A stretch of 64,000 nt of DNA from Dactylorhiza incarnata (GCA_033032865.1 JAWHQI010000257.1:2589001-2653000), one strand, 5' to 3'. Counted from the stretch's first letter, positions 30,710 through 43,126 are shown. Notes: generated by a model from the sequence alone, not told the origin. Program-made: numbers and translations.

Positions 30710-33700
30710 ACTTTTATGCTCCGTAGTGGTAGGTTCTTTAGATCCTCTATGCCTGACCCCCACATCACTGACAACCGGACGACTAGCTCGAATTCGGGCA
30801 TGTCCCCCACTGAGTTTTAATGACTAATCCTAAATCGCTTTGATGCCTTAGGCACCTAGTTTGAGGATCTCCGCCATGACGTCGCCGAGTTGAACACTTG
30901 AATTGAAATTTAGAAAACCCAAGAGACACTCCGACGCAGCTGGACGACCCTCCCAAGGGGGATTCCGATATGTCCCCTCACCCTGATCATCGTCACAAAG
31001 GTGTTCCCCCTCTCGATTGACACTACAAGGATGCTCCCCGTCGGGGTCCCCCGCCAGTAATGAGGCGAAACCTTGAGTACATCCATGAGTGACGATAGAG
31101 CTCTACTTATGTTAGGCACCCGCCTTACCAAGACGGACCTCGTCCGTAGCCGCATGACTAGAGAGATCGGGGACCCCCATCCGGTCTCCTCAACCAAGTC
31201 CGAAAGGACTTTATGTTCCCAACCGTAGAAAGCGCGGCCCCCGCCCGCTTGACACGATGGAGACCACGAGGATTATTTTGAGGATTATCAGGAGCCTCGT
31301 AGAGGCGGCCCTCCTCAGGAGGATGACATCACCCGACGCATCCATATGGACACTCCCTCCCTTGACGAACACCTTGACCCAATGAATTTTAATGACTGGC
31401 TCTTAGATATGGACCACTACTTCGAGTGGGTCGATATGTGTGATGAGCGAATCATGCAGTTTGCTAAGATGAAGCTGTATTGGCAAGCCAAAACATTATG
31501 GACTTGTTTGGAGTGGTCGCTCGATAGGGATAGGTAGTACCCCATCACTAGATGGGCAGAGATGAAGCAAATATTGAAGGACAAGTACCTCCCTGTCTCA
31601 TATAGAGACCAGCTCCTCGATTAGTTATATGGCCTTTGCTATGGGACACTTACTGTTGCTGAGTATATGTTGTTGGGAGTGACATTGTGGAGAAGCCTAT
31701 CACCACCATCTCCCGTTTTTGGGTCGGTATATGTTCTGATATCCGTAGAGAACTGATTCCACACTCCCTCGAGTGCGTTGCGCTGATCTTCCAACTTTCC
31801 TTAGAGTATGAGTAATACCTTCGCTCTTCGGGACCTAGACATGCCTTCTCTCGACCTGACAGTTCGACCTTCAAGAGGCCTACCCCACCCCCAACCGCGG
31901 TTGTTGCGCTTCCTCATGCCCCAATAGACACAAAGAACAAAACAGTCGTCCCTGGATCTCCCAAACCCAGGGGAATCTAGTGTTATCGATGTTCCGACAA
32001 AGTACACGTGGCGGCCCAGTTCCCGATGCGAAATTTGCTTATTGAGGAAGGTGAGCCTAGTATAAAGACTAAGGGGACAATGGACGAGGAGATCACAACC
32101 ACAGTAGAGGAGGTTGAGAGAGCGGCACTTAGTGGTCATTAAAGCTGGAAGTAGTTAGACGCCTCCTGCATACCCCCACGTGCAGATGAGTATAATGTCA
32201 CACCACTATCTTTTACACTTATTTCCCTTGTGTAGGTGGTGCCTGCAACTAGCTATAGAGTGTGAGAGTTGTGTGCATATCGGGGCCTAAAAGGGTCTCG
32301 AGCACATGCAAGTGAAGGTTGAGCCTCACCCCCATCCCTATCATGTCATTTAGGTTGATAAGGCTGCGATTCAAGTCACCTAGCAGTGACTTGTTCCGAT
32401 CAATTTTGTCACATTTGAGGATCGAGTGTGGTGCGATGTCATACCTATGGACGTCACCCATGCATTGTTTGGGAGACTCTGGCTATATGATTGTGACGTC
32501 ACGAGTTTTGGTCGATCGAACACGTGTGTCTTTTGTGATAAAGCTCAAAAGATCACGTTGTCCCCTGCCCAACCCAAGGAGAAATCAAATGGTCAGATTG
32601 AGCTCTCAATTAGTACGAGCTCCTCAAGACCCTTACATATCTTGAGACAAAGCGCGGTTTTGAGGGATCGCGCTGACGCAGGCATTGTCTGTGTTGTGGG
32701 AGCCACCATGACTTATGAGTGCTCTACCGATGCCCCCTGAGTCTCATCCTAACGTTCGTCACATTCTAGATGAGTTTGTTGATATCATGCATGATGAGCT
32801 TCACAAGGAGCTGGCACCCATGCAGGATATTCAACATGACATTGACCTAGTCTCTGGAGCTTCGCTACCGAATCTCCTATGCTATCGTATGAACCCTGAT
32901 GAGCAGAAGCGACTGGTCCATGAGCTTCTCCGGAAGCACTTCATTCATGAGAGTTTTAGTCAATGCGGTGTCCCCGCTCTTCTTACTCCCAAGAAGGACG
33001 GCAGCTGACGCATGTGTATAGATAGCGATATATCTATAAGATTACAACGAAGTATCTCTTCTCTATCCCCCGACAGGACGACTTATTAGATATGATGACT
33101 TGTTCCCAAATCTTTTCGAAGACCGATCTTCGTAATGGGTACCACCATTCTGGTTCGAGAAGGGGACGAGTGGAAGACCACTTTCAAGACCAATAATCGA
33201 ATGCCCCGAGTACCTTCATGAGAGTTATGACACAAGTGTTGTGGTGCTACATGGGAAAATTTCTAGTCGTTTATTTCAACGACATTCTAATTTACACTCA
33301 ACTCACGCTAACCACCTTACACACCTGAGACTTCTGTTTGATATTCTCCACAGGGAGAAATTATCTGTGAATTTGATAAAGTGCTAATTCCGGTCTAAGT
33401 CGGTCCACTTCTTAGGATTTATCGTCTCCGCCACTGGAGTATCTGTTGAATTTGAGTAGGTCAACTCCATTCGCGAATGGCCCGTCCTCTCGACTATTCA
33501 TGAGACCCGTAATTTTCATGGACTTGCTCTCTTCTATAGGAGGTTCTTTAAGGGGCTTAGCACTATCATAGCCTCTTTCGCGAGTTGCCTCCGCAAAGGG
33601 GAGTTTTAGTAGACCGCAACGACCACTCGAGCATTTGAAGAGATCACAGAGAAATTGACGACCACCCCTGTTTTGAGACTTCCATATTTCAATTGGACAT

Positions 33701-35600
33701 TTGAGGCCGCATGCTAAGCATTGTCGTTGGCATAGGTGGTGTGTTGAGTCATTAGGGACATCCGGTTTCTTATTTTAGTGAGAACCTGGACGAAGTCAAA
33801 TAGAAATACTCGAACTACGATCGAGAATTTAATGTGATTGCTCAGTCGCTACGCTATTGGAGACACTATCTCTTATCCTTGGAGTTTATGCTCTATTCTG
33901 ATCACTAGACATTATGTTACCTAAATTCACAGAGGAAGTTAGAAAATCGACACACTAAGTGGCTCGAGTATCTATAAGATTTTTACTATGTTCTCAAACA
34001 CCGTGCGGTTGTTGAGAACGAACCTGCAAATTCTATGAGCTACCAAGTTGCATTACTGCAGACGCTTTGTGCGCAAGTGGATGAATTTGAGAGGGTGATT
34101 ACTAACTATCCGACCTGTCCCGACTTTGGTTAGATTTATGCCGGGTTGTCGAGAGATCCCTCAGAGCCTACATAGGGGTTCCTGATTGTTGAGGGTTATT
34201 TGTACTGAGGCTTTCGTCTATGCATCCCTATGACCTCTTACTGCGATCAATTTATCTGGGAGATGCATGCGTGCGGCGCCGCCGGTTATTTCATAGGGTG
34301 ATTTATATTGTCCGAGCCTGAAGGCATGCATGGCTTGCGTCATCCAACATTGTCACAATTGTCAGGCGGCCAAGGGGACAAAGCAGAACACTGACCTCTA
34401 TACCCCTTGCCTGTCCCACTCCAGCCTTGAGTATATATTAATAAGGATTTCATGCTCGGGAAGCCTCGCACTTTGAGGAAGCACAATTCTATTTTCATCA
34501 TCATCGATCGATTTTCGAAAATGTCCCACTCCATTCTCGTAGTAAGACTACCAATGCCTCTCACGTCGCGTCACTATTCGAGGGGGGGGGGGCATCTTTA
34601 GGCTACTCGGTCTACGCAAGTCCATAGTGTCTGACTGGGGCGTAAGATTCATAAGATGCTTTTGATAAACACTTTGGTGCAAGACATGCACTAGCCTGAA
34701 ATTTTTTTCGCCCTACCACCCCCAGACTAATGGGAAGACAGAGGTGTTCTATAGGAGTCTCGGGAGCCTGCTTAGGTGTCTAGTGGGCGTGCATGCATCT
34801 AGTTGGCATTCAGTCCTCCCATTGTGGAGTTCGCGTATAATAGTTCAATCAATAGGTCTATTGGGTTGAGTCCATTTCATGTTGTACTAAATTATGAGCC
34901 CACGAAGCATATCGACGCCACCCCCATTCCCCTAAAGTTTCATCCCAGGGAGTCAACAGAGTCTTTTGCACGTGTTACATGAATCAGTACGACGATGGAT
35001 CATACTAGTAATAAATCTTATAAACCTCATGCAGATGGTCACATGTGGGAGCAAATATTTCATGTAGGAGAGCAGATGATGGTACAGATCCGCGCTGAGA
35101 GGCTCCTTCGAGGGCCTGATAAAACTTTGAGCACCAAGCAAATGGGTATGTATACATCATGTGAAGGATCAGATCAAATGCCTTCGAGTTTGATATCCGT
35201 AAAAGTATTAGTATCCACTCTGTATTCAATATTGAGTGTCTGACGCCATACTACGAGCCTCACGAGTATGTGGATCCGTATGTGGAAACCTTCCTGGGCT
35301 TACACTGCCACATTCTCAGCCCCACACCCAGTTCACTTCTGAGCTCCACTCGCTTTTGAGTTAGTCTTCGTTGGCTTCACGGTCAGCACCAACGATCGCA
35401 CTAGGGCCACCGACATGTGAGCTGAGCTTTGAGAGCATTACAAAGAGTATCACAGGAGTACATCTCTTCGGACTGTCTCCTATGCCGATACTTAGTACAC
35501 TCGAGAGGGCGCCCCTCTACCTTTGATACCTGGACAGTGACTCTCCCTTGGACTTCTATTACAGCATGACTATCTCCATTTATCAGAGTGAAGACTTTTC
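30710..35600 (+). pseudogene. Decayed chromovirus gag-pol
   Basis: Matches the intact polyprotein along its length but with dozens of stops and shifts. Gag is readable at 31346-31537 (NFNDWLLDMDHYFEW). The zinc knuckle near 31980-32025 has lost its last Cys (CYRCSDKVHVAAQF). The protease DSG motif near 32245 reads ECES, so both the catalytic Asp and the Gly are gone. The region before RT (32715-33008) is still open with GVPALLTPKKDGS. The RT active site YFDD reads YFND near 33270. RNase H and integrase remnants follow to about 35245 (a VMVQIRAERL stretch near 35080). All enzymes are dead. Confidence 0.88.
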
Positions 35601-35613
35601 AGTTGAGGGGAGT

Positions 35614-36576
35614 TGATGGGGATCACCCACCACATCTGTCTCGTCGCAAGAATGGACCCACATTTGTGTATTCACACAGGAGAGCTTGACCGGATCGACG
35701 ATCCTACTCCATGGATGCATTTGGATTTTTGTCTACATATTTTTTAATGTATTACTTTGTTTTTTTTCTGTTGTTATTTAGTGAGATCGGGCCCATGAAA
35801 ATAACGACCATTCATAAATGTTGATGCCAAAGCGCCCTAATGCTGTTTTGTTATAAATAAGAGCTGAGGGGGCAACTGGCGGGTATTGCAGAATTTGGAG
35901 AATTTCTTCTCGGTTTCTGGTGATCTTCTCACGGTGAAGACTCCGTGTGGCCTTTGACTATAGTATGCCGCCAAGCCCATCACCATCAGCCCCTACCCCT
36001 CTATTCCCCTTACCTGTCACAAATCCACCCCCCCTCATAATTCACATCCCCCTTATCCTCCTCCAAAGCCGCAACCCTAATCCCCACTACCGGTGACCTC
36101 CCTTTTTCATAACCACATACTCTACCCACCTTCCTGCATCACTCCACGACCTCAGCCAAATCCGGGACAACGGCCCTACGTCTTCTTCCTTCGGATCTAC
36201 CTCCCTTGTCAACCCCCTTTACTTGCTGAGTTATTTTGTTGTATGGATCTTCATTTTCATTTTTGATATATGATGTTTTGATTTTATACTTGCTTGAATA
36301 TCTAGCTTTGTGGTTGTTTGCTCGGAATTCTTGTGATTTGCAGGATCTATTCGCTAGCGTGCTCTTTCTTTGGTCTTCCATGCAGGAAAGCCCAAGCTTG
36401 CTTGCCTAAATAATGTGCACTGGTTGAGTTAACTATCTATGACTTATTCCTTTATTGCTTGTTTGTGATTCATTCGTCGGATCTTGCGTGAGTTGCATGT
36501 AGTAACCTAGGGCAGTAGAGTTATTTTCTCAACACAACACTTTAGAATTCACGCCCACCTAGCCTACCCTACATCA
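35614..36576 (+). repeat. 3' LTR of the decayed chromovirus
   Basis: 963 bp starting TGATGGGGATCACCC and ending CTACCCTACATCA. The TATA-like box GTTATAAATAAGAG is near 35850. It is shorter than the 5' copy by an internal deletion around 35960-36000. Confidence 0.85.
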
Positions 36577-36878
36577 ATACGGTTACTGATGACAATTTAA
36601 AGCTCAGTATTTATATCTACTAATTAATATTTCAATAATTGGAATTATAAGGATTTTCATTTAAATCTTAACATATGGCGAAGTTCTATAACTTGAATTC
36701 TCATTTTCCATCAATTGCGGCTAAAATACATTGGACTTTAATCATCCCATGGACTTCCTCAGTGTTCAATCCTTACCTACTGGTGTTAGCAAAGCTTCCA
36801 AGATCATATTAAAGTAATTATTTGAGAAATTTTCCTCTTAGTGATTACTGATCATTTATTTTGTATTGTCTTGATAGA
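36577..36878 (+). other. Intron sequence between two chromoviruses
   Basis: About 300 bp of AT-rich non-coding sequence. It continues at 44405 once the intact element and one target copy are removed. No gene or repeat recognised. Confidence 0.5.
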
Positions 36879-36883
36879 GTATG

Positions 36884-38123
36884 TGATGTAGGGTAGGCTG
36901 TGTATTGGGGGCTTAGAATGCAAACTAGTGACGTGAGGGGATGGACTCAATCTAACCGATGACTGTATGCAAGACACCAATGAACAGGCGAATTAATCAA
37001 CGTAAGCAATATAACAAAATAATAACATTGCATTCATTCATAAAGAAAGTAAACATTTTTCTTTGAGCGTTTGGCAATAGCGTTCCTCCGCACGGAGAGC
37101 TACAATAAGCGTGCGACGAATTAAGCGTCCTGCAAAGTAAGAGGTTTACGAGCAAACACAACGGGCTATAATTCCTTCAAACAAGAGAACCACAACATGC
37201 ACAATATTTTATACCAAGACCATAAATCCTTACAAATCACGAATACAAAATCTGAAATTAAAATTACTTAGGGCTGTGAATCACATAAACTGAAATTTAG
37301 GAGGGGAATGAGGGCTTCCGGGTGGTGTACGGCTAGATCGGGTAAGGGGGAAGGTGGATCCACGAGTGGGGAAGGTAGGGCTGCGGGTACGGGTGAGTTA
37401 GGGCTGGATCGGGGGGTTGGGACTTAGACTGGACAGATCTGTCCGGGACTGGACAGATCCGATCGGTTTGGAGGGGTGGAGGGGGCGCTGAAACGGGCGG
37501 CTGTGAGCAAGGAGGGGAGGTGGCGTGGGGTGGCTGCGAGCAAGGAGGGGAGGCGGCGGGGTGGCTGCGAGCTAGGAGGGGAGGCGGCGGGTGTACAGGT
37601 ATAGGAAGGGCGGCGGCTGTAGCCTTGGCTGGAGGAGGCGGACAACAGGTTGCTGTTTGGGAGGTTGGCGGCGACACTGTTGGAGGGGGCTGACGGCAAG
37701 GGAGGAGCAAGGGGGGTTGGCGGATGGCAGCAGGGAGGGGTGGAGGAGGAAGGGAAGAAACTTACCCAATGGAGTCGGCACCACGGGCTCCACGACGTCG
37801 GCACCGCGGAAGGATCACCGGAAGCAAGGAAGAAGATCTCTCCAAACTTCAGCAATGAGGATTCCAGCAACCCTAAGAATCCTATTTATAAGAAAGCAAC
37901 AATAGGGCACCCGGAATCGACGGCTATGATTGGCCGGCGATTCCGTTCCCATAACTATATAAAATAATAACCGAAATACATAAAGCTATATATGAAAACG
38001 ACTCTAAACGACGAGCCGGACGCATCCGTGGTAACGGATCGCCGGTTCGATCAAGTCCGTCGGCGCGAATATACGAAGGTGGGGTCCGCCTTGCGCCGAG
38101 TTGCGCTCGATGGTCCCCCATCA
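36884..38123 (-). repeat. 3' LTR of the intact chromovirus
   Basis: 1240 bp. On its own strand it starts TGATGGGGGACC and ends CTACCCTACATCA. A TATA box (TATAAATA, minus strand) is at 37883-37890. GC-rich proline frames (37333-37870) also occur in the other LTR with frame differences and are not counted as genes. The gag-pol stop lies inside this LTR. Confidence 0.95.
37883..37890 (-). promoter_or_regulatory. TATA box in the 3' LTR of the intact chromovirus
   Basis: TATAAATA on the minus strand. The counterpart in the 5' LTR is 44159-44166, and the decayed relative has GTTATAAATAAGAG at the same place. Confidence 0.65.
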
Positions 38124-41100
38124 ACTCTCCCCGACTGAAAAGCCTTCATCTCCGATGAATGGAGATGATCGTACTGTAGTCGAAGTCCGGGGGCGAGTTG
38201 ACCAAGCTCAGCAGCAGCAATCCAAGTGTCGTCGGAAGAAGAACGTCCAACCCAGCGAACCAAGTAGCGGCACACGAGTCCATCCGCGGAGGGGACGAAC
38301 TCATGCGCCATGATCTCTGTAATCTGCTCGACCCTCTGCTCTCGGGAAAAGTGGTCCGGCGATGGTGGTGGTGCCTCCGGTGAAGCCAATGGTGGTGAAC
38401 TCCTGGGGAAGTGGGAATCAAGTGGAGGCTGGGTGGTGGGGAAAAGGGATGATGGTGGAAGGTCAGGAGGGCCGCCAAGGTAGGGGTCAGAGTACTCGTG
38501 AGGTGGGAAGTAGGGTGTCAGGTCCTCAACATTGAACACGGGGTGGATACCCATGCTCGTAGGAATGTCCAGCTCGTAGGCATTCAACCCGATCCGCCTC
38601 AAAACAGTGTAGGGCCCAATTCGCCTGGCGCTTAATTTCTTAGCAGGCCCCTGAGGGAGCCGCTCCGCACGAACTCGATCCATCACCCGTTCGCCAACCA
38701 GAAAATGTTTCTCCCGCCTATGTCTGTCTGCCTGTTCTTTATAATGTTCGTTGCTTAAATTGATTTTTCGCCTGATAGACTCATGCAACTCATGCAAATG
38801 ACGCGTGAAGGACTCAACAGACTCACTAGGACGTGACTCAGTCGGGACGGGTATAAGATCAATTGGCTTCCTAGGGTCATAACCGGATACTACCTGAAAC
38901 GGACTCAGACCAGTCGACCTATTGATGGAACTGTTATATGCAAACTCCGCTATAGGGAGCACCGAGTCCCAACTAGAAGCATGCTCTCCAACTAAACACC
39001 TCAGCAGGTTACCTAAACTTCTATTCACCACCTCAGTCTGCCCGTCCGTCTGAGGGTGGTATGCGGATGAAAATTTAAGGGTAGTTCCTGTTTTTCGCCA
39101 TAACGTCTTCCAAAAATAGCTAACGAACCGCACATCTCGATCGGACACGATGGACTTTGGGAGACCGTGTAATCTAAAGACCTCACTCATAAATAGGGCT
39201 GCGACGTGGGGCGCGTCGAAAGTCTTCCTACATGCGATAAAATGTGCCATCTTAGAGAACCGGTCGACCAATGCAAAGATAGAATCATGCTTCCGCAGAG
39301 TGCGCGGAAGCCCAAGCACGAAGTCCATACTAATGTCCTCCCAAGGACGATGGGGAACGGGTAAAGGAGTGTATAAGCCCGTGTTCTGCTTCGTTCCCTT
39401 GGCCGTTTGGCATACACGACAGTGTCGGACTATACGAGCTACATCTTTCTTCAAGCTCGGCCAATAGAAACGATCCTCTACCATAGCAATCGACTTATCT
39501 CGCCCAAAATGGCCGGCGGCACCCCCGACGTGTAGTTCCCATACTAAATAATCACGATATGAGGTGTTGGGCACACACAAGCGAGAGCCCCGGAATAGGT
39601 ATCTATCGATGATCTGAAATCCCTCAACAGGATCAGGAGGGTCCCTCGACAACGCAGTATAGGCCTCAGCAAAATCAGGACAAGTAGGGTAGTCCATGAT
39701 CAACCTCTCGAAGCCATCCACCTGGGCCCGCAGTGTGTGAAGTAGAGAGACTCGACGACTGAGTGCGTCGGCGGGCTTGTTCTCAACACCAACACGATGT
39801 TTGAGAACATAGTGGAAATCCTGAAGGTACTCTACCCATTTCGCATGGCGGTGACTCAGCTTCCTCTGAGAGTCGAGGTAGCGAAGGGCCTGGTGGTCCG
39901 AATACAGCACAAACTCCCGGGGAAGGAGGTAGTGTCTCCAATATCGCAGTGACTGGACGATAGCATAAAATTCCCGATCATAATTCGAGTATTTTTGCTT
40001 GGCTTGGTTCAGTTTCTCACTAAAGTAGGAAACTGAGTGTCCCTCTTGACTCAACACTCCCCCAATGCCCATGCCTGACGCGTCACACGCGACCTCGAAG
40101 GCTCTACTAAAATCGGGGAGTCGTAGAATGGGGGCGGACGTCAGCTTGTCCTTGATCTCTTCGAATGCTCGAGTGGCCGCAGGGGTCCACTGAAAATCCC
40201 CCTTACGCAGACAACTAGTAAATGGGGCCATAATCGAGCTAAAACCCCTAACGAATCTCCTATAAAAGGTCGCAAGTCCATGAAAGCTACGGGCCTCATG
40301 AATGGTCGAGGGTATGGGCCACTCACGGATGGACTGGACCTTCTCAGGGTCAACTGACACGCCTGAGGAGAAGATAATAAATCCCAGAAAGTGGACGGAC
40401 TCAGATAGGAAGGAGCACTTCTTTAGGTTGATAAACAGTTTCTCCTTTCGGAGAATATCGAATAAGAGTCTCAAGTGCTCGAGGTGATCTGGCTCAGTGT
40501 GGCTGTAGATCAGAATGTCGTCAAAGTAGACGACGAGAAATTTGCCCATATAGGGCCGTAGGACCTGGGTCATGACTCGCATAAACGTGCTCGGAGCGTT
40601 CGAGAGCCCAAATGGCATGACCAGCCACTCGTACAGACCGTCTTTCGTCTTAAACGCCGTCTTCCACTCGTCGCCCTCTCGCACTCTAATTTGGTGATAC
40701 CCGCTTCGGAGATCGATCTTCGAGAAGATCTGAGCCCCGGACATCGTGTCTAGTAGGTCGTCCAGACGAGGGATCGGGAAACGATACTTCACCGTAATTT
40801 TATTGATAGCTCGACTATCAATACACATACGCCAACTGCCGTCCTTCTTAGGGGTAAGAAGGGCGGGGACGGCGCACAGACTCAAGCTCTCACGGACAAA
40901 CTGCTTCCGAAGAAGCTCATCAACCTGCCTCTTGAGCTCAGCGTGCTCAACAGGATTCATGCGATAGTGTGGCAGGTTGGGGAGCGAGGCCCCCGGGACT
41001 AAATCGATGGCATGCTGAATGTCCCGCAAAGGGGGTAACTCATCAGGAAGCTCCTCTGGCATAATATCCGCAAACTCACCTAGTAAGGGTCGCACAGCGG

Positions 41101-43126
41101 GATGAGCCTCGGTTGTAGGGCAATCAGGTGCCATAGTGGCTGCCACTACATACATGATACCAGCATCGGCGCTATCTCTCAGGAACTCACTATGCCTCAG
41201 AATGTGCACGGGCCTCGAAGCAATCGTGCTAGTGGACGGTTCGACTCGGCCCTTGGACCTCTCTCTGGGCTGGGTGGGAGATAAAGTGATCTTCCGCCCC
41301 TTATCATAGAAGACACATGTGTTTGATCGACCGAAGCATGTGACATCGCGATCAAATAGCCAAGGGCGGCCCAGCAAGACGTGGGCGACATCCATAGGGA
41401 TGACGTCGCACCACACTCGGTCCTCAAAGGATGCGATGGTGATCGGAACAAGACAGCGCTGGGTAACCTGGATAGCTGTCTTGTCGACCCAGATGACACG
41501 ATAAGGGTGGGGGTGGGGCTCCGCCTTCACCTGCATGCGGTCTAGACCCTTCTGGGCCACGATATTCACACAGCTCCCACTATCGATAGCTAACTTGCAG
41601 GGTCCGCCTGCACTCGGGAAATATGTGTAGAAAATGGTAGTGCGGCGCCAATCCTCATCGGCACGTGGGGTATGCAGGAAGCGCCTGACTACTCCTACCT
41701 CTAACGAACGCTCAGCGTCGCTCTCCCATCCCTCCTCAACGGTGGCAGTGACCTCCTCAGTAATCTCCACATCTCCCTCTAAAGCGGTCTCCTCCTCCTC
41801 AATCAACAGATTACGTGTGGGGCAGTGGGCCGCTACGTGTCCTCTGCCCCCGCACCTAAAACACTGAATACCCCCAGGCCTCTGGCCCTCGGTAGCGACA
41901 GCCTTCCCCCTCAAATCAGGAGTGACTCGGGGGGGTGGAGTGGCTGCAGCAGTCTGGGCTGGAGCGGGCTTCCTAAACGTTGACGAATCCGTCCGGGAAG
42001 GAAACTGCTTCGTGCTAGGGGCACGAAGGTACTGCTCATACTCAAGAGCGAGCTGGAATATCTGATCTACAGTCTCCAAGCGGTGGGGAATCAGCTCTCT
42101 CCGGAGATCCGAACGGAGGCCAGCCTTGAATTGAGAGGCAGTGGCAATAGGCTCCTCTGAAATATCGCTCCTAACAACTAGCTCGTCGAATCGAGCCATA
42201 TACTCAGCTACGGAAAGCGTCCCCTGACGTAAGCTCTGCAGCTGATCAAGTAGCTGGTCACGGTAGGAAGCAGGGAGGTATTTATCCTTAAGCCTCTCCT
42301 TCATGTCATCCCATCGGGTGATGGGGTAATAACCGTCACAATCTAAGGCTCGCTCAACACTAATCCAATACACCTTAGCCTGTCCGATTAACTTCATCTT
42401 GGCAAACCGGACACAACGATCATCACTCATATCGTACCAATCAAAATAGTGATCCATGTTTAGTAGCCAGTCACTAAAGGCCTTCGGATCCAGGCGACCA
42501 TCGAATGTCGGGGCATCGAGGCGAATCCTACGGGTGATGTCAAGGGCGCGATCACCTCTCCGCGGGTCGGGACAATCATCAGGATCGTCGTCACGGTCAT
42601 AATCGTGCCGAGCGGGTGGGGGTCCGCGCTCACGTCGACCCGGTGGGTAATACTCGTCTCGACGCTGGTCATGACGACCATGTGGAGGGACACGGTCCCT
42701 GGGGTCAGGCTGTCGTGGCATGCGGTAATCTTCCCGCGGGGGCGGGGGTCGGCCACGTGCTGGCTCAGGGTTCCGCCTTGCTGGCGGAGTGGGGGCTCTC
42801 ACAGGAATCTCACGACGGTAGCGGTCAGCCGGCGGTGGATCACCTCTGACCCGCTGACCGCGGCGGGGAGAGTAGGCCGGGTCATCCGCTACCTCATCGT
42901 CATGTAGGGAAGGAGTATCCCTAGCGTTCTTTATCCTATCTAGGCGACGGTTCACCGCAGCAATATCATGTTGTACGGTCTCAAACTGGGTGCCTAAAGC
43001 ATCGAAACGGTCTAGCATCTGACGCTCGAAATCCGTGGTGGCAGCGCTCGAATTCGAGCCTGCCGCTCGTTCGTTGGTGACCTGTGGATCTACCATGCTT
43101 CTAAATGACCTACCACTACGGAGCAT
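38051..43126 (-). CDS. Gag-pol polyprotein of the intact chromovirus
   Basis: 1691 codons in one frame, starting at MLRSGRSF 34 bp after the LTR/PBS side. In order it has gag capsid (LDAPTFDGRLDP, near residue 215), a CCHC knuckle CFRCGGRGHVAAHC (near 420), protease with AIDSGSCVNI (near 511), RT with [10 protein letters not shown] and active site VVYFDDILIYS (near 865), and RNase H starting near 1013 (EVACDASGMGIGG). Integrase follows, with the zinc domain (HFGRDKS..., CRVCQTAKG, near 1200) and the DDE core (SMDFVLGLP, VSDRDVRF, DGQTEVVNR, near 1265-1361). Last come the C-terminal FNVEDLTPY and a chromodomain (ITEIMAHEF, YLVRWVG, DDTWI, near 1600-1645). All catalytic residues are present. 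The last 24 codons or so run across the polypurine tract into the 3' LTR. Confidence 0.96.
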   Translation of the reverse strand: MLRSGRSFRSMVDPQVTNERAAGSNSSAATTDFERQMLDRFDALGTQFETVQHDIAAVNRRLDRIKNARDTPSLHDDEVADDPAYSPRRGQRVRGDPPPADRYRREIPVRAPTPPARRNPEPARGRPPPPREDYRMPRQPDPRDRVPPHGRHDQRRDEYYPPGRRERGPPPARHDYDRDDDPDDCPDPRRGDRALDITRRIRLDAPTFDGRLDPKAFSDWLLNMDHYFDWYDMSDDRCVRFAKMKLIGQAKVYWISVERALDCDGYYPITRWDDMKERLKDKYLPASYRDQLLDQLQSLRQGTLSVAEYMARFDELVVRSDISEEPIATASQFKAGLRSDLRRELIPHRLETVDQIFQLALEYEQYLRAPSTKQFPSRTDSSTFRKPAPAQTAAATPPPRVTPDLRGKAVATEGQRPGGIQCFRCGGRGHVAAHCPTRNLLIEEEETALEGDVEITEEVTATVEEGWESDAERSLEVGVVRRFLHTPRADEDWRRTTIFYTYFPSAGGPCKLAIDSGSCVNIVAQKGLDRMQVKAEPHPHPYRVIWVDKTAIQVTQRCLVPITIASFEDRVWCDVIPMDVAHVLLGRPWLFDRDVTCFGRSNTCVFYDKGRKITLSPTQPRERSKGRVEPSTSTIASRPVHILRHSEFLRDSADAGIMYVVAATMAPDCPTTEAHPAVRPLLGEFADIMPEELPDELPPLRDIQHAIDLVPGASLPNLPHYRMNPVEHAELKRQVDELLRKQFVRESLSLCAVPALLTPKKDGSWRMCIDSRAINKITVKYRFPIPRLDDLLDTMSGAQIFSKIDLRSGYHQIRVREGDEWKTAFKTKDGLYEWLVMPFGLSNAPSTFMRVMTQVLRPYMGKFLVVYFDDILIYSHTEPDHLEHLRLLFDILRKEKLFINLKKCSFLSESVHFLGFIIFSSGVSVDPEKVQSIREWPIPSTIHEARSFHGLATFYRRFVRGFSSIMAPFTSCLRKGDFQWTPAATRAFEEIKDKLTSAPILRLPDFSRAFEVACDASGMGIGGVLSQEGHSVSYFSEKLNQAKQKYSNYDREFYAIVQSLRYWRHYLLPREFVLYSDHQALRYLDSQRKLSHRHAKWVEYLQDFHYVLKHRVGVENKPADALSRRVSLLHTLRAQVDGFERLIMDYPTCPDFAEAYTALSRDPPDPVEGFQIIDRYLFRGSRLCVPNTSYRDYLVWELHVGGAAGHFGRDKSIAMVEDRFYWPSLKKDVARIVRHCRVCQTAKGTKQNTGLYTPLPVPHRPWEDISMDFVLGLPRTLRKHDSIFALVDRFSKMAHFIACRKTFDAPHVAALFMSEVFRLHGLPKSIVSDRDVRFVSYFWKTLWRKTGTTLKFSSAYHPQTDGQTEVVNRSLGNLLRCLVGEHASSWDSVLPIAEFAYNSSINRSTGLSPFQVVSGYDPRKPIDLIPVPTESRPSESVESFTRHLHELHESIRRKINLSNEHYKEQADRHRREKHFLVGERVMDRVRAERLPQGPAKKLSARRIGPYTVLRRIGLNAYELDIPTSMGIHPVFNVEDLTPYFPPHEYSDPYLGGPPDLPPSSLFPTTQPPLDSHFPRSSPPLASPEAPPPSPDHFSREQRVEQITEIMAHEFVPSADGLVCRYLVRWVGRSSSDDTWIAAAELGQLAPGLRLQYDHLHSSEMKAFQSGRVDGGPSSATRRKADPTFVYSRRRT
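38124..38140 (-). promoter_or_regulatory. Polypurine tract of the intact chromovirus, inside the coding frame
   Basis: Minus-strand TCGGGGAGAGT directly before the LTR start TGATGGGGG. The gag-pol frame reads through it. Confidence 0.8.

Larger units (their letters stand above)
29395..36576 (+). mobile_element. Decayed full-length chromovirus, same family as 36884-44399
   Basis: 7182 bp in plus orientation with LTRs 29395-30681 (1287 bp) and 35614-36576 (963 bp), a PBS at 30684 and a purine tract (GAGGGGAGT) before 35614. The LTRs share the start (T/A)GATGG(G/T)GATCACCC, the box GTTATAAATAAGAG and the end CTACA(T/A)CA with the intact element. The 3' LTR lacks some 320 bp of the 5' LTR, and the 5' LTR has a short tandem duplication near 29690. 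Flanks ATAAC and ATACG agree at 3 of 5 bases, so the target duplication is only suggestive. Confidence 0.88.

Noticed and set aside
29390..36581. A true target duplication for the decayed chromovirus
   Set aside because: ATAAC and ATACG share only three of five bases, and LTR edges are mutated. It is compatible with decay but not evidence.
37333..37870. Proline-rich minus-strand frames
   Set aside because: They lie in the LTR of the intact chromovirus, recur in the other LTR (43544-44146) with frame differences, and reflect GC-rich sequence.
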